Assembly (NCBI GenBank): GCA_021636625.1
Contig: JAJWLX010000111.1
Location: 1 to 6,382, forward strand
Direction of reading: 5' to 3'
Source of the DNA: Prevotella sp.
Lineage (GTDB): Bacteria; Bacteroidota; Bacteroidia; Bacteroidales; Bacteroidaceae
DNA: 6,382 nucleotides
The notes below the pieces were generated by a model. It searched no databases. It saw only the letters and a program-made list of their open reading frames with translations, and was not told the origin of the DNA. This document shows positions 1-5,076 of this stretch, one piece after another (position 1 is the first letter of the stretch; each line of letters begins with the position of its first letter). A program made the position numbers and the translations under genes.

Positions 1-70
1 TGAAAAACTCATAAATAGTTCATTTTTAGCTATTCGGCTGATTTTAGCGTAATTTGTGTAGAAAACAGGT

Positions 71-94
71 GTCACCGCCGTCACCTGTGTCACC
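71..94. repeat. Three GTCACC copies at exact 9-bp spacing
   Basis: GTCACC occurs at 71-76, 80-85 and 89-94, so the copies start exactly 9 bp apart. The same stretch contains a hairpin-capable inverted repeat, CAGGTG (66-71) with CACCTG (82-87), and the near-palindrome GGTG-T-CACC (68-76). Such a short regular array could be a protein-binding iteron or a minisatellite remnant. No gene covers it. The repeats are read directly from the sequence; any function is inference. Confidence 0.7.
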
Positions 95-228
95 AAGTCT
101 CTCTTTCTTTTCCTCTTCTTTTCTTTATTTATTAGACAACTGAAGTGTCTTCTTGCTTGGGCGGTTGATGTAGGTCAAGTTGGTTGACAAGGATATTTTC
201 GTATAAACGTTATCATTGCTGTAAAATA

Positions 229-312
229 GGGGAGAAAAGGGGGAGAAAAGAGGGGAGAATACTTAAAATATTTAAAATTTAAGGCATTTTGCTAAAAATA
301 ATGGGGAGAAAA
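229..312. repeat. GGGGAGAAAAG purine repeats upstream of promoter
   Basis: GGGGAGAAAAG occurs at 229-239 and again immediately at 240-250. A partial copy, GGGGAGAA, lies at 252-259, and a further GGGGAGAAAA at 303-312. The last copy touches the -33 region of the promoter at 336-343. The strongly purine-biased strand may be a regulator-binding array or simple slippage-derived repeats. The sequence does not decide between these. Confidence 0.65.
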
Positions 313-343
313 CTTTCTAATTCAAAAAAAAGCTTTACCTTTG
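313..343 (+). promoter_or_regulatory. Bacteroidota-type promoter for lipoprotein-ompA operon
   Basis: TACCTTTG at 336-343 matches the Bacteroidota -7 consensus TAnnTTTG. The -33 position is weaker: CTTTC at 313-317 lies about 20 bp upstream and lacks the usual G. Transcription would start near 348-352, leaving a leader of about 170 nt before the ATG at 519. This is the only full TAnnTTTG match I find in the upstream region. Confidence 0.6.
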
Positions 344-349
344 CAGCGG

Positions 350-518
350 TATATATACAAATTGGTAACGATAAAATAGGAAACTAAGAATGTTTAAAGT
401 AGGAGAGTGACGGCAAGACCTAAGTCAACAACATACACTGGCTACTTCGTCGAGCTTGACCTTTCTAAAATATATAATGAGTTAGACAACATAAGTTTAA
501 TTAAATTTTTTATAAAAA
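350..518 (+). promoter_or_regulatory. Long 5' leader of the lipoprotein mRNA
   Basis: Between the predicted start of transcription and the ATG at 519 lie about 170 nt, long for this group. The leader contains a six-codon frame (ATG at 390-392, peptide MFKVGE, TGA at 408-410). It is preceded by an AGGA at 378-381 with reasonable ribosome-binding spacing, and its stop overlaps a GTG at 407-409 that opens a 43-codon frame. An imperfect palindrome, GTCGAGCTTGAC, lies at 449-460. The last 30 nt before the ATG are A/T-rich, as usual for Bacteroidota translation starts. I recognise no known riboswitch. Control through the leader is inference. Confidence 0.4.
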
Positions 519-538
519 ATGAAAAGACAATTAACTAG
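407..538 (+). CDS. Possible 43-aa leader ORF, unverified
   Basis: A GTG at 407 opens a 43-codon frame ending in TAG at 536-538, which overlaps the first 20 bases of the lipoprotein gene. The translation is unexpectedly protein-like for a leader, with an amphipathic stretch TGYFVELDLSKIYNELD in its middle and a lysine-rich end. Its start overlaps the stop of an upstream six-codon frame (GTGA), which would suit translational coupling. Against it: the start is not ATG, the AGGAG at 401-405 is too close to the GTG, and codon use is unlike the genes downstream. It could be a real small protein, a remnant of a decayed gene, or chance. I do not recognise a family. Confidence 0.22.
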   Translation: MTARPKSTTYTGYFVELDLSKIYNELDNISLIKFFIKNEKTIN

Positions 539-2498
539 TATTTTGCTCTTCTCTGCCCTCTTGGTGGGTGGAGCTAGCACTTTCGTATCTTGTACAGATC
601 ACGAAAGCGACAGTGCTTACGACACTAGCGTTTCTCAGATCGCAAAACTGACCGAATTGAACAAGTGGTTGGGCGAATTGAAGGAGACCAACCCTGATTT
701 GAAAACAGCCATTGATGCTCGTATCCAGGCAAACATGGACGTTATCAAGGATGGTGTTTATGCTGATAAGGAGCGCTTCGAGGCAGCTATCCAGGGTTCT
801 GAGGCTTACAAGAATCTTAAGGGAAAAGTTGATGGAGTTGATTCTCGTGTCTCTGCACTTGAGAGATTGCGTTTGACAGATGCTGAAGCAGCTAAGAAGA
901 TTACAGACGCTTTGAATAAGCGTCTTAATTCTGTTTCTGGTAGCTTGAATAGCGCACTCGATGCCTTGCTTGAGCAGAAGCTTGATGGTATTACAGTTAA
1001 TGCAACAGAGAATCCTGTAACTGGTTATTGGAATGCTTCATTCACTGGTTTGAATTTGAAGTTGGCTTCTTCTTTCTATGGTGTTGCTGCAGAGGGTACC
1101 GATGAGTGGGGTGAAGTGATAGAACCAAATCAGGTGCTCGGTAAGGGCGGTAATGCTGGTTACCTCTATGTATCTTTGAACCCAACAGAGATTGATCCTT
1201 CTTTGGTTAAGGTAGAGTTGGTAAACAGCCAGGGTGAGCCTGCTAAGGGCTTCGAACTGGGTTCTATCGAGAATACTGATAAGGTATTGACTTTTGGTAC
1301 AAAGGCAGCTTCTGTTTCTGCTAATGGCTTCTATCAGGTTCCTGTTATTGCTTCTGATCCTCAGAACGATGGCGTTGAATTCGATAAGGGTGCTTTGGCT
1401 GCTGCAGCTAAGAATGTACTTAATGAGTTGAGAAATCCAAAGGAGAATGATTTGGATTTGAGCAAGATTGCTTCTGCTTTGTATAAGAATATCCCAGTAT
1501 TGACAGCATACGGTGTTAAGGCTGAGTATTACTTGTATAATCCAGATACACAGAATCTTGAGCTTCATAAGACTATTAAGCATGCTGTTAGCGACTATGA
1601 TATCGCTGCTGTTGCTGTTAAGCCAGTTTCTTTCAACTTCTTGAAGGACAATGCTACTCTTGACAAGCTTTCAGATTGGGCTGTTGAGAACTTCCGTTTG
1701 CCTTCTTTGTCAAGCAAGTTGAACAAGTTCGCAGATGCTCTTGATGTAAAGGTTGAGCTTTCTGCAGACAAGCAGAATATCAATGTTTATACAATTGTTG
1801 CATTGGCTGATGTTACAGTTAAGTATGACGAGGCTACTAAGAAGGCTTGGTTCGTAGATAAGAATGGTGCTCCAATTGAGAATTCTGAAATTAAGAATGT
1901 ATCAGAAGTAAAGGAGATTACTTCTACAGACCTCGAAAATGGCCATGTTCAGAAAGTTTACAAGATCACAGCAACTGATAATACAATTGCTAATGTAATT
2001 TCTGAGTTGAATTCTCAGATTGCTGGTAAGTTGCAGCCTATTAAGAATAATATCAATAAGGTAAATAACAAGTGGGAGAACGTAATTGCTAAGGTTAACC
2101 CATTGTTGTCAAAGGTTGCTTCTAAGATTGGTAGCGCTAATAAGTTGTTGCAGCCAACAATCCTTTATGTTGATCAGAATGGCAACCCTAACACTCTCAG
2201 CACAATCGGTGGTCGCCTCGGTACTCGTTTCGTAGGTACAGGTGCTACTACTCTTTATGCTACATCTTGGACAGCTGAGCTCTTGGCTCCTGCTTACAAG
2301 AAGTCTATCTCTGTTTTGGAGAAGGGTGCTACTGTAACTTTGGCTGATGGTACTACTTCTGCTGCTGAGCCATTCGATGGTTCAATCAACAAGGTAATCT
2401 TCAATGCTACAAAGGCTGGTAAGTACACTATCGTTTACAAGGCTATTGACTACTCAGGTGTTGAGGTTGAGAAGACATTTAACGTTGTTGTAGAGTAA
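519..2498 (+). CDS. Large surface-exposed lipoprotein, unknown function
   Basis: The 659-aa product begins with a lipoprotein signal peptide: basic MKRQ, a hydrophobic core (residues 5-23) and Cys25 in FVSC. That lipobox is divergent but of a kind seen in Bacteroidales. The acidic stretch just after the Cys (TDHESD) resembles the export signal that sends Bacteroidota lipoproteins to the outer face of the outer membrane. Residues 36-155 are charged, helical and coiled-coil-like. The middle (about 160-480) looks beta-rich, a second helical stretch spans about 490-545, and the end (about 590-659) resembles an Ig-like fold closing with KAGKYTIVYKAIDYSGVEV. No catalytic motif is visible. Codon use is narrow, suggesting high expression. 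It lies 86 bp before the OmpA-family gene with no obvious promoter between, so both are probably one operon. The role may be structural, as a surface-coat or OmpA-associated protein, but that is inference. Confidence 0.85.
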   Translation: MKRQLTSILLFSALLVGGASTFVSCTDHESDSAYDTSVSQIAKLTELNKWLGELKETNPDLKTAIDARIQANMDVIKDGVYADKERFEAAIQGSEAYKNLKGKVDGVDSRVSALERLRLTDAEAAKKITDALNKRLNSVSGSLNSALDALLEQKLDGITVNATENPVTGYWNASFTGLNLKLASSFYGVAAEGTDEWGEVIEPNQVLGKGGNAGYLYVSLNPTEIDPSLVKVELVNSQGEPAKGFELGSIENTDKVLTFGTKAASVSANGFYQVPVIASDPQNDGVEFDKGALAAAAKNVLNELRNPKENDLDLSKIASALYKNIPVLTAYGVKAEYYLYNPDTQNLELHKTIKHAVSDYDIAAVAVKPVSFNFLKDNATLDKLSDWAVENFRLPSLSSKLNKFADALDVKVELSADKQNINVYTIVALADVTVKYDEATKKAWFVDKNGAPIENSEIKNVSEVKEITSTDLENGHVQKVYKITATDNTIANVISELNSQIAGKLQPIKNNINKVNNKWENVIAKVNPLLSKVASKIGSANKLLQPTILYVDQNGNPNTLSTIGGRLGTRFVGTGATTLYATSWTAELLAPAYKKSISVLEKGATVTLADGTTSAAEPFDGSINKVIFNATKAGKYTIVYKAIDYSGVEVEKTFNVVVE

Positions 2499-2514
2499 TT
2501 TAAGAAAAAAATCG

Positions 2515-2544
2515 TTGGTGGCAAGCTTGCTTGCCGCTAGCCAA
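2515..2544 (+). promoter_or_regulatory. Intercistronic hairpin between lipoprotein and ompA
   Basis: GGCAAG (2520-2525) pairs with CTTGCC (2530-2535) around a CTTG loop. The outer TTGG (2515-2518) can pair with CCAA (2541-2544) across an asymmetric internal loop. No T-tract follows, so it is a poor intrinsic terminator. It may be an RNA-processing or stability element that sets separate levels of the two messages, or a partial attenuator. The structure is seen; the role is inferred. Confidence 0.5.
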
Positions 2545-2584
2545 ATCTTAAAAACAATATTTTAAAATAATTAGATTAAAGATT

Positions 2585-3718
2585 ATGAAATTAAATAAAG
2601 TAATACTGTCAGGTGTTGTTGCTTTGAGTTGCGTTAGTGCGTCAGCTCAGGAAGCAGATAAGACTGTAAATGTCTTCACTCCACATTGGTATGCACAGGC
2701 TCAGATTGGTGGCCAGTACACATTGGGTGAGATCGGTTTCGGTAAGTTGTTGTCTCCAAATGCTCAGGTAGGCATCGGCTATAACTTCAATAAGGTTGTA
2801 GGCGCTCGCTTCTCTTTGAATGCATGGCAGAGCAAGGCTGGTCAGAATGTGGCTGGCAACGTTTACAAGTGGAAGTGGAACTATGTAGCTCCTATGGTTG
2901 ACGCTACATTCAACCTCACAAACCTCTTCTGCGAGTACAACCCAGACCGTTTGGTTGAGGTTGGCGTATTCGGTGGTATCGGTGCTAACATCGCTTGGGG
3001 TAATGACGAGGCTGCTGATGCTAAGGCTGCTATCTTGAAGAGTGATGCAGCTACTGAAGCTCTGAAGTACGGTGCTACTCCATTGGAGAACCTTTGGGAT
3101 GGTACAAAGACTCGCTTCGTTGCACGTGTAGGTGCTAACGTTGACTTCCGCGTAAGCGATCGCGTTAAGTTGGGCGTTGAGCTTTCTGCTAACACATTGA
3201 GCGACAAGTACAACTCAAAGAAGGCTGGTAACCCAGACTGGTACTTCAACGCATTGGTAGGTGTAAAGGTTGCTCTTGGTGAGACTCATACCACTAAGGT
3301 AATCCCTGCTCCAAAGCCAGTAGAGAAGATCATCGAGCGTATCATCGAGAAGCCAGCTCCAGCTCCAGCTCCTAAGGTTGAGTCTAAGGTAGTTGAGGAG
3401 AACTTCCGTCGTGATATCTTCTTCCCAATCGGTAATACAAACATCGCTAAGTCTCAGACTACTAAGATCGCTGAGATCGTAAAGTACATGAAGGAGAACC
3501 CAGATGCTAAGATCACTTTGACTGGTTATGCAGATAAGGGTACAGGTTCTGCTGCATTCAACGATAAGATTGCTTCTCGCCGTGCTCAGACTGTTTACAA
3601 TACACTCGCAGCTAAGGGTGTTGCTAAGAGCCGCATGATCAAGGAGTCTAAGGGTTCCCGCGTTCAGCCTTTCGAGGAGAACGATATGAACCGTGTTACA
3701 ATCTGTATTGCTAAGTAA
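2585..3718 (+). CDS. OmpA-family outer membrane protein
   Basis: This 377-aa porin-like protein probably links the outer membrane to peptidoglycan. A Sec signal peptide (residues 1-21, cleavage near SASA-Q) is followed by a beta-barrel (about 33-232) ending in the strand FNALVGVKVALG. A proline-rich linker follows (about 240-265, with an IIERIIEK segment and a PAPAPAP run), then an OmpA C-terminal domain (about 273-377). That domain shows the motif TGYADKGTG, with Asp317 and Arg332/Arg333 in the positions that bind diaminopimelate in OmpA relatives, and a closing MNRVTICIAK in place of the usual NRRVEI. One extra residue in the Asp-to-Arg loop, compared with E. coli OmpA, is usual for Bacteroidales. 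It is preceded by the lipoprotein gene and followed by a strong terminator, so it is the last gene of the unit. Strong codon bias suggests an abundant protein. The family assignment is firm; which OmpA paralogue it is remains open. Confidence 0.95.
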   Translation: MKLNKVILSGVVALSCVSASAQEADKTVNVFTPHWYAQAQIGGQYTLGEIGFGKLLSPNAQVGIGYNFNKVVGARFSLNAWQSKAGQNVAGNVYKWKWNYVAPMVDATFNLTNLFCEYNPDRLVEVGVFGGIGANIAWGNDEAADAKAAILKSDAATEALKYGATPLENLWDGTKTRFVARVGANVDFRVSDRVKLGVELSANTLSDKYNSKKAGNPDWYFNALVGVKVALGETHTTKVIPAPKPVEKIIERIIEKPAPAPAPKVESKVVEENFRRDIFFPIGNTNIAKSQTTKIAEIVKYMKENPDAKITLTGYADKGTGSAAFNDKIASRRAQTVYNTLAAKGVAKSRMIKESKGSRVQPFEENDMNRVTICIAK

Positions 3719-3757
3719 TTTAGCTCTATATAGAATATAAATAGTTCATTAAATATT

Positions 3758-3809
3758 ATAACCGATCTTCATTCTTACTATGTAAGCTTTGGAGACCGGT
3801 TATTTTTTT
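3758..3809 (+). terminator. Intrinsic terminator after the ompA-family gene
   Basis: The arm at 3758-3770 (ATAACCGATCTTC) pairs with 3791-3803 (GGAGACCGGTTAT) with one G-T wobble and one A-C mismatch, around a 20-nt loop, and is followed by seven Ts (3803-3809). This is a convincing rho-independent terminator and ends the lipoprotein-ompA unit. Confidence 0.85.
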
Positions 3810-3818
3810 GTAACTAAA
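3788..3818 (+). promoter_or_regulatory. Weak candidate promoter overlapping the terminator
   Basis: TTTG at 3788-3791, at the foot of the terminator's right arm, stands 19 bp before TAACTAAA (3811-3818). That box matches the TA of TAnnTTTG but only one base of the TTTG. The alternative -7 box TTTTTTTG (3803-3810) keeps TTTG but loses the A. Either would give a very short leader for the gene at 3829. A promoter is expected here because a terminator precedes the gene, but neither match is good. Confidence 0.3.
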
Positions 3819-3828
3819 CAGTATTAGA

Positions 3829-4998
3829 ATGAAGAAAAGATTGTTTCTGCTCCTCTTGGGTTGTGCTACCATGCTCGGTGCTCAGGCGCAGTTGAATGGT
3901 GCTGGCTACTACCGTGTGAAGAATGTTTCTACCGGTAGATATATGTCGCTTTCCGACAATCATAGTAGAGGTGTTAACTTCGCTTCTACCAGTGCGGATT
4001 GTGGCGCTATGGCTACCAGTTCTATTTGGGAGGACATCTCGCATGACCCGGGAAGCGTGTTCTATCTGGATCATATCAGCGGTGAAAGCTATAATGTGGT
4101 AGGTCAGGGAACCAGCCTTTATGGCATTATCCAGTATTACATCTATCTCTCTCCGGTTGGCAATTACTACAAGGCTTGGCAGCAGGATAGTGGTCAGCGT
4201 ATCACGCTTACCGATAAGAAATCAAGCAAGGCGGTGAGCTATGTAACTACTACGGGTACTTACAGTACTTGGAATATTACACCTATTAATACTTCCGATA
4301 ACTACATTGGTGTAAAGCCAACGGTTACGGTTGGTGATAAGCATTACGCTGCCGTCTTTGCCGGTTATCCTTATACGTTGGGTGCTGGAATGAAGGCATA
4401 CTATGTAACTAAGGTCATCGAATCGGAAGGTGTGATCATCATCAAGGAGTTGACAGGTACCATTCCTGCAAAGACCCCAGTGTTGATTGAGTGTGCTTCT
4501 ACAGATGTCAGCAAGAATCAGGTAACACCTGTTGTAAGCGATGCTGCTGTGCCATCTGATTTGGCTGCCCAGGTGAAGGGTGTTTACTTCTGTATTGGTA
4601 ATAGGTTGTCTGGTCATTACAACTCTGTGAAATTTGATGCTTCCAGTATGCGAGCATTCTCAGCCAACTCTTATGGCTATATTGCGATGACTACCTCGAA
4701 GGATGCGCTCACTTCTGTGAATATTGATCAGGATGCTGGTAATGGAGATCAGGTGAGTATTTTGGCAATCCCAGCCAACAGCTGGTATCTCTCCGTTTCT
4801 TCTTCAGCTCCATCAGAGATGAAGATGGTTACCGCCGAGCAGTATGCTACGGGTATTAAGGACATCACCGTGAAGCCTGCCTCATTATATAATGTATATA
4901 CTCTTGAAGGTGTGCAGATTAAGAAGAATGCAACTTCTATCAGCGACTTGCATCAGGGAATTTACATCATAAATGGCAAGAAAGTCGTTATTAAATAA
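3829..4998 (+). CDS. Secreted protein, beta-trefoil-like, C-terminal sorting tail
   Basis: The 389-aa product starts with a clear Sec signal peptide (residues 1-20, cleavage near AQA-Q). Residues 26-155 begin with YYRVKNVSTGRYMSLSDN, a pattern like the repeat of ricin-type beta-trefoil carbohydrate-binding domains, with later segments that could be further lobes. A beta-rich middle follows (about 160-340). The last 45 residues contain YNVYTLEGVQIKK and GIYIINGKKVVIK, resembling the short C-terminal sorting or anchoring domains common in Prevotella secreted proteins and similar to type A type IX secretion signals. No catalytic residues are recognisable. The gene stands alone between two terminators. 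Codon use is less restricted than in the two upstream genes, suggesting lower expression. Surface attachment or glycan binding is plausible but unproven; the trefoil call is a visual impression. Confidence 0.85.
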   Translation: MKKRLFLLLLGCATMLGAQAQLNGAGYYRVKNVSTGRYMSLSDNHSRGVNFASTSADCGAMATSSIWEDISHDPGSVFYLDHISGESYNVVGQGTSLYGIIQYYIYLSPVGNYYKAWQQDSGQRITLTDKKSSKAVSYVTTTGTYSTWNITPINTSDNYIGVKPTVTVGDKHYAAVFAGYPYTLGAGMKAYYVTKVIESEGVIIIKELTGTIPAKTPVLIECASTDVSKNQVTPVVSDAAVPSDLAAQVKGVYFCIGNRLSGHYNSVKFDASSMRAFSANSYGYIAMTTSKDALTSVNIDQDAGNGDQVSILAIPANSWYLSVSSSAPSEMKMVTAEQYATGIKDITVKPASLYNVYTLEGVQIKKNATSISDLHQGIYIINGKKVVIK

Positions 4999-5000
4999 AT

Positions 5001-5036
5001 AAAAAGCCCTAAACTCTTGTGAGTTTGGGGCTTTTT
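5001..5036 (+). terminator. Strong intrinsic terminator after the secreted protein
   Basis: A 16-bp stem with one T-G wobble forms between 5001-5016 and 5021-5036 around a TTGT loop. The arm reads AAAAAGCCCTAAACTC and the return arm ends in TTTTT. Because the A-tract and T-tract flank the stem symmetrically it could act on both strands, though no opposing gene is present. It begins two bases after the stop codon of the preceding gene. Confidence 0.9.
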
Positions 5037-5047
5037 GCGTAACTTTG
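5017..5047 (+). promoter_or_regulatory. Promoter of barrel gene, embedded in terminator
   Basis: TAACTTTG (5040-5047) is an exact TAnnTTTG -7 box. TTG at 5017-5019, preceded by C, lies 20 bp upstream as the -33 element and sits in the loop of the preceding terminator hairpin. Transcription should start near 5052-5055, giving a leader of about 25 nt. It also settles the start of the next gene: a longer frame from a TTG at 5035 would begin upstream of this promoter, so the ATG at 5077 is used. Confidence 0.8.
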
Positions 5048-5076
5048 CACCGTTTTTTAATGAAAATCAAAAATTT

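Larger units (their letters stand above)
1..335. other. Intergenic region without a recognisable gene
   Basis: I see no credible protein-coding frame on either strand; stops are frequent in all frames. The first three bases are TGA, which could be the stop codon of a gene lying to the left, but nothing in the window tests this. The stretch holds a GTCACC array (71-94), a pyrimidine-rich run (about 96-130), a small inverted repeat GTCAA/TTGAC (174-178 and 184-188), and purine-rich GGGGAGAAAA repeats (229-260 and 303-312), ending at a promoter. It probably combines the 3' region of an upstream unit with the upstream control region of the lipoprotein gene. Confidence 0.6.

Noticed and set aside
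132..140. TTAGACAAC repeated at 132-140 and 482-490
   Set aside because: A 9-bp match within about 500 bp is expected by chance roughly half the time, and no target-duplication or element ends accompany it.
1038..1583. 181-codon open frame on the minus strand inside the lipoprotein gene
   Set aside because: It is a mirror of the biased codon use of the + strand gene; the product is rich in Ile, Leu, Ser and Arg with no domain, promoter or signal peptide.
2480..2487. TAACGTTG near the lipoprotein stop as a promoter for the ompA-family gene
   Set aside because: It matches only three of the four TTTG bases, lies in coding sequence and has no TTG at the right distance.
3354..3372. CCAGCT tandem repeat in the OmpA-family gene
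   Set aside because: It simply encodes the Pro-Ala linker usual between the OmpA barrel and its peptidoglycan-binding domain.
5035..5076. 14-codon N-terminal extension of the barrel gene from a TTG
   Set aside because: It would start inside the terminator T-run and upstream of the transcription start, and would put polar residues before a good signal peptide.
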